In this document: one piece after another, positions 37,801 through 50,059 of the stretch
Layout of the letters: every line of letters begins with the position of its first letter
Position numbering within the stretch: the first letter of the stretch is position 1
DNA from: Micropterus salmoides
Lineage: Eukaryota > Chordata > Actinopteri > Centrarchiformes > Centrarchidae
NCBI RefSeq assembly: GCF_014851395.1
Contig: NW_024041150.1
Span: 38,947,585 to 39,011,584, forward strand
Length of the DNA stretch: 64,000 nt
Reading direction: 5' to 3'
Made by a program: the position numbers and the translations under genes
The notes under the pieces: generated by a model
The model's input: the letters and a program-made list of their open reading frames with translations, nothing else
Databases searched by the model: none
Told to the model about the DNA's origin: nothing

Positions 37801-40800
37801 ATTAAAAGTCTGTTTCATCTGTGTTTGCGTCCAGTCCCCATCTCCCCAGCAAAACCGCCCTCACACGTCTTGTCTCATGAGGTTTATTATGAGCAATTAG
37901 AAGAAGAAAGAAGTGTATCTGTGAGACAGATTTAATGAGAAAACTGAAAGCAGAAGTCAGTGGAGATGTTTCCATCCATCAATCTATCGTCTTAGAAGAA
38001 GATATAGAGGGAAGATGTTTAGATAAATACATAGAGATTAAGGTGTTGTTTTGACCTGGGCCCTTTTCCCCTGCAGGCTCTGTTGTGCTGAAGATGAAGC
38101 TGAATACAGTTTAAAGTAACTTTGCATATTTATATGAGTATTCTGGTCAGTTTAAGAAAGATCATGTCTGTTGTGATGTTATGCTGTCTTCATTTCTGTA
38201 TTAGATTTACTGTGTGTGGCAAACACATGTTTATATAAATAGAGAACAAATAGTAAACCTGAAAATGCACTATTAGGAAGGTGGTATTAGAACAATAAGA
38301 GATGAATAGGCTACATTAGTCAGAGAAGGGAGGGGAGTACCACAACAGCATAAACTGGCAAATAAAATTGTGCAAATGAACAGAATGTTGAACTAATTCA
38401 ACAAGAATTATTTGTTCATCAAATACTACAATTATTGAAGTTTAATAACTCGGTTCAGGAACAAAGACTTCGCCTCAAACACACCTGATTTTAGCAAACA
38501 AAGTATTTAAGCACACTTTTTCTGTTCTCTTCCCTCTTACCAGATAAAATAAAATAAAAATAAACTGTATGATTTCAAACTAAAAACAAACAAATAGGTT
38601 TGTGGAAACAAATCAATATCAATGACAGATGAACCTCTTTTGTCTTGGTCGCCAGCTGCTTTTGTAGCTGCTTCTTTTCGTCCTCACTCCTCTGCTTCTC
38701 CTCTTTGAGCTTCTCGACCTGAAGAGAGAGAAGATAAACACTGAAGATGAGAGACATTTTTTTCTTATTAAAGTATGTGAGTTAGAAACAATAAGACGTG
38801 ACAGAAATTTACTCCATGTGACTTGTGCAGCATTTTTAAAGCAGCAGTTTTCTACCTTTAGATTAACAAAGTCACAGTTCTGTCTTTGACTGTAAGTCAG
38901 TGGAGAAAACTGATTAATGACCAGACAGTCTTTCTGCCTCAAGTGTTTTTCTTCATTCCCATGGTAAAGTTACTGGTCCCTGGATATTTTTCATTAATAT
39001 GAAACAGAGGAAGCTCCAACAGAAGAATGGAGTGTATCTGTGAGACAGATTTAATGAGAAAACTGAAAGCAGAAGTCAGTGGAGATGTTTCCATTCATCA
39101 ATAAGACAATAGTCTTAGAAGAAGATATAGAGGGAAGATGTTTAGATAAATAGAGAGAGATTAAAGTGAAAGGAAAAACCTCTTTCTGTATGCTCTCCCT
39201 TTGTTTTTCAGCTTCCTCCCTCCTCCTCTTCTCATCCTGGAGCTGCTTTTCAGTTTCAGCTAGTTTTTCTTCAGGCTGGGGGAAGAGCAAAGATGAAGAA
39301 AGACAAGATTAGAGCGTATATGTGGATATGTTCTCTTTCTTTAGACATGTGGGAAATTTGATTTATAATGAAGAATAAGACAGAAAGAAAATCAAGTCTA
39401 CTTCAAGGACCATTGTTTTGACCTGGGCCCTGTTTCCCTGCAGGCTCTGTTGTGCTGAAGATGAAGCTGAATACAGTTTAAAGTAACTTTGCATATTTAT
39501 ATGAGTATTCTGGTCAGTTTAAGAAAGATCATGTCTGTTGTGATGTTATGCTGTCTTCATTTCTGTATTAGATTTACTGTGTGTGGCAAACACATGTTTA
39601 TATAAATAGAGAACATATAGAGAACCTGAAAATGCACTATTAGGAAGGTGGTATTAGAACAATAAGAGATGAATAGGCTACATTAGTCAGGGAAGGGAGG
39701 GGAGTACCACAACAGCATAAACTGGCAAATAAAATTGTGCAAATGAACAGATTGTTGAATTAATTCAACAAGAATTATTTGTTCATCAAATACTACAATT
39801 ATTGAAGTTTAATAACTCTGTTCAGGAACAAAGACTTTGCCTCAAAAACACCTGATTTTAGCAAACAAAGTATTTAAGCACACTTTTTCTGTTCTCTTCC
39901 CTCTGACCAGATAAAATAAAACAGCAACTGTGAGATTTAAGCAGCAATTTTCCAGTTGGATGGAGCCAAGTCACTGCTCTTTTGCATCTTTAGCCACTGA
40001 GGGGCAGCAGAAATAAGTTGTGAATTTACATGTGTTTTCTCCCTTTCCCCTTTTCTGTTCTTCAAATCCTTCGTTGGCACTGTTTCATCTGTCATGAGCT
40101 GCTCTCTTTCTGCTTCAGTGTTAACCTGAACTTCAGTTTTGTTACTTTTAAAGCGGTCATTCTGTTCTCCTTCATCAGTTTCATCCCTGTGGCTTCTCTT
40201 GCAGTCTGTGTGAAAATACAGGCAGTAGAATTAAAGTATTAAAGACATGTTCTTGCATCACAGCATATGAGACATTTGAGTCTAAAATAAGACACCTGAC
40301 AATTTGACTGACTGGAAATTAAATAGAAAAAACACCACATTTAAAAACTACTGATATTTTGATCAAATTAAATTTACACAACTACATTTATGCAAAGCGA
40401 CATTCAATCGCTATATACGACAGAGGTCGCACACCTCTAGAGCAAGGACGGGTCAAGTGTCTTGTTCAGGGACTCAATGGTGAATCAAACCAGGGTTTCT
40501 CACACCAAAGGCATGTGTCTTATCCACTGCTCCATTGCCACCCACAAATCATATCAATATGTCCCATTAATCTGCAAATAATTTGGTACTCACTGATTAT
40601 GTTCTGTCTCCATTTCCACACAGAAAAGATAAGTAACAAAATGATCATGATGCAAGCAACCAAACAAACAGCCAATCCAACCGTGATGGGGGACAAACTG
40701 GACTGGACCTCAAAGAAATCATCTGAAACGATAAAACACAAAATAACATGGTTTATAGAACACTAGACTTCAGCTATTTGAAACTAAAACATTGATCACA

Positions 40801-43800
40801 TCATCAATCATTTCTACCTGGAACCTGGATGTGAGTGTCTCTGGTCTGGTTGATGTCCTTCTGTTGGACTCTACAGGTGAAGCTGTTGCTGTGTCTCTTC
40901 TCCACAGTCACTCTGCTGCTGACAGTATAGAGGTCATCAGGACCTCTGACTGTCTCTGTAGGTCCAGCAGAGAGGAGGTTTCCCTCACCGTCCAGCCAAA
41001 ACACCTCAGGCTCTGGATACCAGCCTGCAGACTCACACTGTAACACCACTCCCCCTTTGTGTCTGTCAATCCCTGCTAAACTGATGACAGGTGAGGAGAC
41101 GGCCCCTGATGTTGAGCAAGAGGAACAATTAAAATACAGTTCAGATTTACAAAGACTGCATTAATAATTTAAAAGATGTATAAATGTAAATCTACAACAT
41201 TTCATTGTGTCCAATACTTTGGTAAATATTTACAAAACTAATGAGATTCCAGCCTCACTTTGTTTGGTCCAAATGATCAAATGTTAACATGTTAACACAT
41301 TAAACTACAACAAGGTCAAATATAAACCATGCTAAACGTCAGCATGTTAGTATTGACATTGTGAAGATGAACCTCATTCCTCTTGTTACATTCTGATGGT
41401 TGCGTTTAGCTTAATGTCCCACTGTAAATGGGGTTGTAGTGAGAGTCACTATGTGTCAAGATTTTGGAGGCGAACTGTGAGATCTGGCCAGGCACAACAG
41501 TTCTTTAAATCTTTGATGTAAATAATAAAAAAAAGAATAATTAAGGACAAGTTGTTTCACATATTTATTTTGAAAAATAAATCTGCTTCCACCATTCTTG
41601 TAAACCACATCAATACTCTATGACAGTAGATCTAAAGCCTGACAGCTGTAAGATTGGGGTGCAGGGCTTAATGAAGGATCAGCTAACATCTATTTGAAAG
41701 TCTTTCATAAAGTTAGTCACATCACATTGTGTCTATTTTATGACTGTATGTATTATATTTATATAAACTACCTTAAGAAACAGGGAAATATTTCCTGCCA
41801 GAACATGTGCAATTTAGCTGTTCTGTAAACATGTAACCGTTAAACTGGTGTTTGATGGCTGTAGCTGAACTGTCCATGTCCCAACATGAATGGCTGAAAG
41901 CTGTTTTGATCCCTCAGTTATTCACTGGATCCGCTGCACAGACTACACACCAAACTGCACTACACATACATCATGTATCTACTCACCAACAACAAGCTCA
42001 ACGGAGGCGTCTGTGTTCATATCTGGAATGTAACATTTGTATCTCCCCTCATCAGAAAGTTTCACTTTGGAGAGTTTCAGTGAAATGTTTCCGTGCTTCA
42101 GTTCATCAGTGAACAGAGTTGTTCTTCCTTTGTAGGAAGGATTTTTTATTTTTACAATGTCCTGACCAGCACGCCACACATAAACAAATCTGGGGTTCAG
42201 GTCTGGTCTTGCCCACTCAAAAGTCTTGGCAGCAACATCCACTGCAGGCTGCAGATGAAATGGCAAGATGACGTCATCGCCAACTTTTGCCACTATTGGC
42301 CGAGGAGAACCAATTAACTGAGAGTGACCTGGAAGGAAACAAAATATTGTTATAAGCTCTTGCAGAAAAAATAGTTTAATTAGTTCAGCTTTATAAAGTA
42401 AATCTGAACCATATACCAAAAAAATGACAGTGGGTACATTTTGACAGATATTGTGATATTTATTTTTACATTTTTAAAGTAAATAGTTGGCGAAAAGAGA
42501 GCTGAGCCATAAGGCAAAGCTCTCGATCTACCGGTCGATTTTCGCTTCTACCTTCACCTATGGTCATGAAGGCTGGGTCATGACCGAAAGAACGAGATCG
42601 CGGGTACAAGCGGCCAAAATGGGTTTCCTCAGGCGGGTGGCTGGTGTCTAGGGTGAGAAGCTCGGCCATCCGCGAGGAGCTCAGAGTAGAGCCGCTGCTC
42701 CTTTGCATTGAAAGGAGCCAGTTGAGGTGGTTTGGGCATCAGGGAGGATGCCTCCCGGAAGCCTCCCTAGGGAGGTGTTCCAGGCACGTCCAGCTGGGAG
42801 GAGGCCTCGGGGAAGACCCAGGACTAGGTGGAGAGATTATATCTCCACACTGGCTTGGGTCCGCCTCGGGATCCCCCAGTCAAAGTTTGTTAATGTGGCT
42901 CGGGAGAGAGAAGTTTGAGGTTCCCTGCTGGAGCTGCTCCCCCTGCGACGATAAGCGGATGAAGATGGATGGATGGATGGATGGATAGTAAATAGTGTGT
43001 TTACACTGTTGAGGGGCTCATATTTACGGTGGCTCCGAAGGCTCACAAGAGGACTACTTTTACGTTCCCTTGCAACACTTTTCTTCTTCTGTTCTTTCTG
43101 AGCAGTACAGTCGGCTTCTCTCAGTGCAACACTCAAGCATGGATCAGCTTATTAAATTTTATCTGAACCAAGCATTTCCTTTGTTGATATAGTACTACTG
43201 CTCAATAGGCACATTTATGTACCTCATCAAAAGGACCAGGCACTACGGTGGGGGCTGGGATAGAGCCATGCTGGCCCAGCTTGGTAAATATCCGTCTGGA
43301 GGATATGGGACTCCAAACAATGAGAAATTGAAGACGGTTAAGCTGACATCTGTACACAGACCTGCATCATCAGTGTCCCGAAGCACCATTTTCTGTCACA
43401 GCGCAAGCCTCCAGCGAGATGACAGAGGGCCGCGTGTTTACATTGGTGATGGTGGCTGCTTGGTTTAATAATTTAATGAATGTAGGACTGCAGCATTAAA
43501 CAAATGCCATCTCTAATTTTTGTTTTAATAGTGTCTTGTCTTGTTAGTTGAATGAGACTGTTGTGACTTTGTTTTTAGCACACTGGACCACCAGAAACAG
43601 CATTTTGTTCATTTGTATATTCAGTAGGTGGATGAATGAAAATAAACAAACTATGACTCAATGTCAGTCCATCGGTTTCTATTTTGCATTAGTCCACAGC
43701 TATAATCAGTCAGCACTGCAGAAAAGATCATCGGTGCCAACCTGCCCTCCATTCAGGACTTTCCAGAGTCAGGAAACGGGCAGGAAACATCACTGCAGAT

Positions 43801-46800
43801 CCATCTCACCCCGAACACAACCTGTTCCAGCTCCTCCCCTCTGGTAGGTGCTACAGAGCTCTGTACGCCAAAACCAACAGACTCAGGAACAGTTTCTTCC
43901 CACAAGCCATCACACTGATGAACAGCTGATTTCTGACTCACAGTGTCAGGAACAATTCCTGTGCAATAATCCTGGCTCATCCAGTAATCAACCCATGCAG
44001 TCAATTACCTCGGTTCAGCTCCCACTCTTCGCCAGTTCGTCAGTTTACCTCCCGTGCTTCAGTTGCTCTGGCCAAATTCCTTGCATCTCTGCATTTTCTG
44101 AGTGTTGTTTGTGAATCCTGCCTAACATACAATTTCAGAGCTGTTCATACTGTTCATATTGTATATGGTTAGTTAGTTAGTTAAGCCTTTAAATTCCCAT
44201 AGGAACATAGGCCATCGACGAAGCTCTTCCATCCTCTCCGGTCTTGCGCCCTCCTCTCCAGATGTTGCCACGTCAGCCCTTCTTTCTTCATCTCCTGTTC
44301 TGTGGTTCTTTTCCAGGTGGTTCTCGGTCTGCCTCTCTTCCTCCTGCCCTGTGGGTTCCATGTCAGTGCCTGTTTAGTGATTTATTTATTTCTCCTGAGT
44401 GTGTGCCCTATCCACTTCCATTTCCTCCTCCGAACTTGCATTTCTATTGGGTCTTGTTTGGTGAGTTCCCACATGTTGGCGTTAGAGATGATGTTGGGCC
44501 AGTATATTCCTAGAAGGCGTCTGAGGCCAGTTGGTGAAGGTCTGCAGCTTATTAAGTATAGTGGTGGTAATTCTCCAGGTTTCAGAGCCATAAAGTAGAG
44601 TGGTTTTTATGTTTGAGTTGAAGTTTTGCAGTTTGGTCTTGAGTGACAGGTTTTTTGCCTTCCAAATATTGTTTAGCATGTTGAAAGTTGTCCTTGCTTT
44701 TCCGATCCTGGCTTGGACATCGTCCTCCGTGCTACCGAGGTATGTGTAGTTGTTTACATCCTCTAGTGCATTTTAATCCATGGTTATGGATGTGCTGTTC
44801 TTGCTGTTGATACGCAATACTTTAATTTTTGATGAGTTTATTTTGAGACCAAGCAGACCAGCTGTTTCCACACACCAGTCAGGACCTCAAATGTCTCCGA
44901 TATACATCCTTCATGGAGGACTTGACATCTCGTCCCTTGGTATGTGCTCCTTATGATGTTAATGAGCTTTTCTGGGATCCCATAATGAGCCATCAGTTTC
45001 CACAGACTTTCCCTGTCTACACAGTCAAAGGCTTTTTCAAAATCTATGAAATTCACATAAACAGGCAAATTCCATTCTATTTATTTTAATGGCTTTTCTA
45101 ATTTCCATCTTGGTGGGGGGGTTGCAGTTAATCTCCAGTGGGTTTGGAGCTATTGCTGTCAGTAGAGGTTGCTGCCTGTTGAGCAGGTCTCTGAAGTGTT
45201 CAGACCATCTCTTCACCTGATCTTCCTTGGTTATGAGGAGTACACCCTGTGAGTTTTTAACGTGTGCCTGTGCGTGTCTGAATTTGCCTGTGAGCTTTCT
45301 TAAAGTTAGGTATAGGTCTTTCAGGTTGGTCTTTCCTGCTTCTTCTTCTGCCTGTTGTGCTAGATCCTCAATAAATAATATTGTACATACTGTATACCAA
45401 ATCCACCTACCTCATGTACATATCCCTTGCAGATAATACTTATTTATTCCAGCATCTTTTGCACTCATCACACTGTGTACATGTATGCTTGTATGTGTAT
45501 GTGCACCTGTATATTACAACCACCTCTGACATGTACTTAATAATAACAATAATGGTAATAATAATTAATGATTTTCTCCTGCATCTTTTGCACTCTGCTC
45601 ATTGCACTATTGTCTCGATGTGTCTGTTTTGTTCATAGTGTGTATATATATGTTCTCTGTACTAGCCTGTGTTTGACTATTATTGTCTTATTGTATAAGT
45701 ATGCATCGTGAGCATTGTACAATCCAGAGTCAAATTCCTTGTATGTGTAGACACACCTGGCAATAGAGCTGATTCTGATTCTGATGATCTTGACAAAGAG
45801 ACTAGATAATCATTGTCTTGGATACTAAAAATGGGTGTGGACTGGTTCCCACAGAGGTTGCTGCTGCAAGCTGAGATTCATTTGTTGCACACGCATATAT
45901 GAACACATGTTCATAAACACAACAGCTGTATTTCACTCTCACAGCGCTGGAAGGCAGCAAAAGATCCACTCCTCAGCTAGGTCAACAAGACAGAGTATAA
46001 GGTGGGTCTTGTAAGAAATACCAGCTGTGCGCAAGTAAAAAGCACAGGTCGGTACCGGTGAGTAGCCTACCAGCTCACCTCAAGAACTTTTTAAGTTTGG
46101 CCTATACTGTAACAATGCCTAGTGAACAGTAGCCTACTATCAGAATGGGTAATGCCCATTTCAACCGGTATGGATGGATCCAGCTCTTTCAAAACGAAGC
46201 AGGAATCATCTTTCCTTACTTGTAGGTTATACACCCTTTATTTAAAATACATCCACCTGTATCGGCGCAGTTGTCCAAAGTACATCAAGTAAGGTATCAA
46301 GTATTACGGTAGTTTATTTATCATTAGCTGGTCAGCAGAAACCAGCTGTGAACCAAAAATGAAAGTTATTTTAGTGTGTAAGTCTACCTGTACAGAAGTG
46401 TGATAGAAGATGGACGATGAAAAAACTGATTGTTCTGAGTGGATATTGAAGAGACAGTCCAGCCATCTGGTGATCCTGCAGTTTGGAAAATGGACAGAAA
46501 CCATGGAAACATTATTGTGTGGAAAAGACTCTCTTGAACTCGTGTGATTTGATATGTTCTGCTTATGTTGCTTATACAGTAGTTCTAATAAAAAAAATTA
46601 AATGAATTACTAATTAGTTACATGTTTACATACACACAAACACACATATATAGGCTATATATAAAATATTATGTTCTCTGTTTGAATTTAAACAAAGCCT
46701 TACAGACTTCACTGAACTTCAACGACAGTACTATAATGAAACATGTGGTGACTTTTACTTTCGCTTTGTCAACACAGACAGAAAAATCTGTGTAGTAGAA

Positions 46801-47110
46801 ATAGTTTAACTTTTGTTGTGGCAAAGACTGCACCGTAGCAAATTTTAAAAAAGGTCTGAATCTCACTCGTTTCATTAAAAACCTTTTCATTGTACAAAGT
46901 GCCAGTGGGCTAATAATTAATCTAAAATGACAGGTCTATCTGACAGGTTGCTGTCAAACTCTCAGGCGTCCTGTTCAAATGACTAAAAGCTCTAAAGCTG
47001 ATCCATTTTGACATGACTTGATATTAATTATTTAAAATGACACATTCAGAATTTGACGTACCTGTTGTTGGTTCACCGACTGCGACTGTTAAGCCAAATT
47101 ATTAATCGAG
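34675..47110 (-). CDS. Butyrophilin-like receptor with V-set, C-set, membrane segment and a multi-exon coiled-coil tail
   Basis: The untranslated first exon ends at 47062. Coding exons: 46466-46388 (signal peptide MAGLSLQYPL...LLSHFCTG), 42328-41987 (V-set), 41105-40818 (C-set), 40722-40594 (membrane, ending VWKWRQN), 40205-40030 (cytoplasmic). Phase-0 coiled-coil exons follow: 39275-39180, 38718-38635, 37238-37134, 36698-36615, possibly 35670-35623, 35472-35392, 35009-34953. The last exon is 34710-34675 (RDNTSTANQGP, stop). The sum is a whole number of codons (534 residues, or 518 without the doubtful exon). Oddities: the first V-set cysteine is phenylalanine (VILPFHL), while the second (YKCYIP) remains. 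Two coiled-coil exons are identical copies. The exon at 40205 could instead read through to TAA at 39937. There is no B30.2 domain. The cytoplasmic exons are homologous to those of the gene at 54323-61792, which ends in a lamin tail domain. Without transcript data the exon chain is a model. Confidence 0.72.
35707..35890 (-). mobile_element. tRNA-derived SINE with target-site duplication
   Basis: On the minus strand: a head with A-box-like TGGTGCAATGGGTAAGATGC and B-box-like GGTTCAATCTCC, body, and tail ending GGATAAAAGCGTCAGATAAA. AGATTA flanks it at 35701-35706 and 35891-35896. The paralogous site near 39300 is empty (GACAAGATTAGAGCG). It lies in an intron of the receptor gene. Confidence 0.85.
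36127..37000. repeat. Tandem duplicate of 38147-39020 containing a coiled-coil exon
   Basis: The two blocks lie 2,020 bases apart and agree over about 870 bases, with only a few differences near 36210-36310. Each contains the same 84-nt coiled-coil exon (36698-36615 and 38718-38635) with identical translation. A third, partial copy (39521-39905) ends before the exon. Confidence 0.9.
38147..39020. repeat. Second copy of the coiled-coil exon block
   Basis: Partner of 36127-37000. Beyond it, 39021-39180 also matches 37902-38048. The copy at 37.9 kb has lost the PEEKLAETEKQ exon that this one keeps at 39275-39180. Confidence 0.9.
39521..39905. repeat. Third, partial copy of the duplicated intron block
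   Basis: Matches 36134-36520 and 38154-38540, then diverges just before the position of the 84-nt exon. No exon is present here. Confidence 0.8.
40372..40543 (-). mobile_element. tRNA-derived SINE
   Basis: Same family as 35707-35890: minus-strand head GGTGGCAATGGAGCAGTGG, a degraded B box (GGTTTGATTCACC), and tail GTCGCTTTGCATAAATGTAG. It lies between the membrane exon (40594) and the cytoplasmic exon (40205) of the receptor gene. Confidence 0.8.
42479..42985 (+). mobile_element. RTE/Rex3-like LINE, 3' end
   Basis: Contains the end of a LINE ORF2 (RMPPGSLPREVF, RPRGRPRTRWRDYIS), preceded by blocks such as AGCTCTCGATCTACCGGTCG. It ends in GATAAGCGGATGAAG and an ATGG repeat. Frames are broken. 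It is antisense in the large first coding intron of the receptor gene. Family name tentative. Confidence 0.7.
43740..45787 (+). mobile_element. CR1/Rex1-like LINE 3' part, split by a nested LINE
   Basis: Left part 43740-44164: ORF2 C-terminus (HNLFQLLPSGRCYRAL, TNRLRNSFFPQA) and the start of the 3' UTR. Right part 45363-45787: the rest of the UTR, ending AGTCAAATTCCTTGTATGTG and CTGATTCTGATTCTGAT. The parts are separated by an opposite-strand LINE (44165-45362). Confidence 0.65.
44165..45362 (-). mobile_element. LINE ORF2 fragment nested in another LINE
   Basis: Minus-strand reverse-transcriptase pieces: FIDFEKAFDCVDRESLWKL (45040 region), TTLLYGSETWRITTT (44600 region), RRKWKWIGHTLRR (44400 region), and upstream DQVKRWSEHFRDLLNRQQP (45190 region). 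The stretch between 45060 and 45110 is missing relative to a full ORF2. A TTAG repeat marks its 3' end at 44167-44182. Confidence 0.7.
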
Positions 47111-47420
47111 GTAAAGTTAGTTAAAAACTGACACTGTCACGCCCCTCCAGCCTTAGAGAAAGTCATGGGCACATTTAATCTCAAAAGTTTTGGACCGGTT
47201 TGATGGGGTTTCAGGTGACGCCTGGTTGAACGACATATTTCCTTGCTTGCCTTTGCAGCGAGTGTCAGCTGTTACCCAATCAGCAGTGACAAGTATGAAG
47301 GATTGTTTCCTGTCTGCAAAGACACCGAGGGTAGACTGGGATCTTCACTCTGGTTTACCAACTGCAACTTGCTCATGCAGTAGATTTAGTTTGAAATTGC
47401 AAATGCATTTCCAACTTCCA
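47062..47420. repeat. Receptor first-exon and promoter region, duplicate of 51933-52290
   Basis: Minus-strand first exon with donor CAG/GTACGT at 47062. The sequence upstream of it (plus-strand 47062-47420) matches 51933-52290, including TTACCCAATCAGCAG, GTCTGCAAAGAC and CATGCAGTAGATTTAGT. It is the likely promoter side of the receptor gene at 34675-47110. Confidence 0.7.
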
Positions 47421-47604
47421 TGTTGGACTGGGAGTAAAAAATGGCCCTGGACTGTGATCCAGACCGGCCCACTAGAACAGTCTACAGTATAATCCACCAC
47501 GGCCGTCCTGCTAATGCACGCACGTACAAACAGCCTCTAATAAACCACCTAATCTAGCTAAAAATCGTGTAGTGTGAACTAGGCTAATCAATATATATAT
47601 ACAC

Positions 47605-47725
47605 ACACTAGTGTTGTAGTCAATACCGCCCAAACCGAGACCAAGTCAAGACCAAGACCAGAGTCTATTGAGACCCGAGACAAGACCAAGACTTTTAGGG
47701 TCTGAGAGCAGTCGAGACCAAGACC
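47605..47725. repeat. Purine-rich GAGACCAAGAC minisatellite-like repeat
   Basis: Irregular repeats of GAGACCAAGACCAAG over about 120 bases. This motif is common in fish genomes inside non-autonomous elements. No coding role. Confidence 0.6.
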
Positions 47726-50040
47726 AGTTCCCCACATTACATGACACATTAAAATGTGGAACGAGATCATAGGTACTTCTCAAATTGATCTGAAAGATCC
47801 ACTTTCCCATTAAAACACACATACAAACACTAAGAGCTGAAATCAACTTAAGCATCGCGGGGAGGGGTGACAGTCATTAACGGGAACAACACATTTTAAA
47901 TTAGGGTTATTGGTTGCATTTGAAGCAATTATTTTCACATCCAATCAAAGTTGGATGTTAACAAATAAATCAGACAATGCAAAAGCAATTTATTGATATT
48001 CCCAAAGTTATGGTCTTGACTGGTCCTGAAATAAAATCCAGAGTCCTTAATGTCCACTTCCTGCAGCCGGAGTCACTGTTGAACTTATGTAATTGTTTAT
48101 TATATTAAAGCAAGTTAATGAAACGTCTGTACAAACGTTATATTCAAAAAAACAAATAAGACAAAAATATTGTGTAATTTCAGTAAAAAATTTGGCTGCA
48201 CAATCAATTCTGCACAGACAAGTTCAAAACCAGGAACAGGACGAGCACGCTGATACAAAACCAAACCCTATCAAACACAGAAACAGGAAAACAGACTCAA
48301 ACAAGGATCAGATCAAAGAGCAGACACGACCAAACTGTGAGTCATACAAAAACAGAGAATATCAAGTCTGAGGATTTATAAAATCACTGAGCTGGAAACT
48401 CCATCCAGAAGATAACTGTGACATAAAGTAAGTCTGTAAAGGACAAAACATTTTAACATAAATATTCAATCCAGCAAAAACACTTAAGGTTCCTGAGTTA
48501 CCTTAGCTCAGATTTTGATTTACAGTTTAATTCATTTTATCCTTTGTCTTTCTAACAGGTCAGTTTTTGAGCTTTCAGACTAAACATGTTTCACTTATTG
48601 CTAGATTGTTCATCTGTTACACCAGCAACACTCAATAAAGTGATGTTTCTGCTTCATGTTTTCAAAATATCACGTTTCACTAGTCTAAAATAAACGACAC
48701 ATTACTTGCTCTAAAACCTGAATAAATACAATATATCTGCTCTTTATTTGTGAATGATGGCAACACGTTTCAAGCAGCTCCTCCCAAACCCCAAATAAGT
48801 CTGTTTGAATTTCTCTAACATGGAGTTTTATAACAGTTTGTTCAAAAAAGTCCTTCAGAGAGTTTGACTTCTAACTGACTCTAAACACAAGAAACCTCAG
48901 TGTGCAGGATAGTATAGTTTGTGAATGAAGTTTAGGCGATCAAAGGAATTTAATTTTGTTCATAAATTTACATTATAATATAAATATAAGTTGCGGTGGC
49001 AGCCCGGCTGACGGTGAGTGCCCTGTGTTCTTTTGTTTCTTTGTCCTTCCTCTCGCATTTCTGTTTTGTCAGTCAGCTGGTCTGGCCTACCTGCCTTCTC
49101 GCCTCGCCTCCGCGGCGTTCCCCCGGCTTCCCTCCGCGCTCCTCGCCCCTCTCGCCTCGGCCTCCTCACTTGAACCTCTCCAGCCCCGCCAGCTCCTCGG
49201 CCCCCCGGCGGCCAACTTTCCCCTTTTCCCCTCCCGTCTCTCCCTTTTTTCCCTCAATAAACCTCTTTTCCAAACTGACAAGCGTTGCGTTTGGGTCCGT
49301 TCTGCCCGAAACCACAACAAATATATATCTTTAAAGGAAACAAAGCGGTTCATTTTTTCACAATTATTAATAGCCTAAGAGTCAGCGCGACGCTACTTTT
49401 ACCTTGATAATGATTCTCTGTAATAATTACATACTTTTACTGAAGTATCATTTACACTGGGGACGCTGGGGACAGGTCAGAATCAGAATGTCTCCATCAT
49501 GTTTTGAAGGTTTTTGGTAAAAGTTTTCTGAAAAACAGCAACAAGAAATGTTGAATAACAAATCAAACAATGCACAAAAGGGAAACATGCAATGCAACTG
49601 AAATATAGAAGAAACAAATGTGCATTGTCCAAAAACTGATTACTGACTTGAGAGTACTGGCACCTATTTTTTTCCACTTTAAGCACTGGATGATTTAATT
49701 CAGGCCATCTAAAGGTGGACAACACGGTGAAAGGTATCAGTCCTTCATAATCAAGATAGCAAAAATGCAGATAGGGTAGACCTACCAGTCACAAAATAAT
49801 GGAAAGGGTTATGATATTGAGAATGTTTGCTTACAATCACCCTCCTGCATACCCATATTTATCAACATGAATCCCAATTATTGTTTGTAAACACAATGTT
49901 TCCCACAGAATGACAGCACAACTTTTAAAGCGGATGATGCTTCCACACAGCTCAAACGTGTTTTTCTTGCTATATGATATGTGGCTTTATTTTCAGAGAA
50001 GTCTTTCAGATAAAAAAATACCAATTCTTATTTGCAATCG
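47726..50040. other. Intergenic, including a C/T-rich, GC-rich island
   Basis: Mostly AT-rich sequence with no convincing gene. Bases 48985-49330 differ sharply: C/T-rich and GC-rich, with TCAATAAACC at 49253 and GCGTTTGGGTCC after it. That arrangement resembles the polyadenylation and downstream part of a long terminal repeat, so a solo LTR is possible. The longer open frames here look like composition artefacts. Confidence 0.35.
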
Positions 50041-50059
50041 TATTTGTGTGTGAGTTTAT

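Noticed and set aside
42643..42990. Long open frames on both strands.
   Set aside because: They lie wholly inside the RTE-like LINE 3' end and have no host-gene signature.
25204..47110. B30.2/SPRY domain expected in many butyrophilins.
   Set aside because: I looked for the usual LDP and WEV-type motifs after the coiled coils on both strands and found none; the tails end in coiled coil or lamin tail instead.
48956..49378. Several overlapping open frames rich in S, P, L and R.
   Set aside because: Open in many frames because of C/T-rich composition; no domain, splice context or codon bias.
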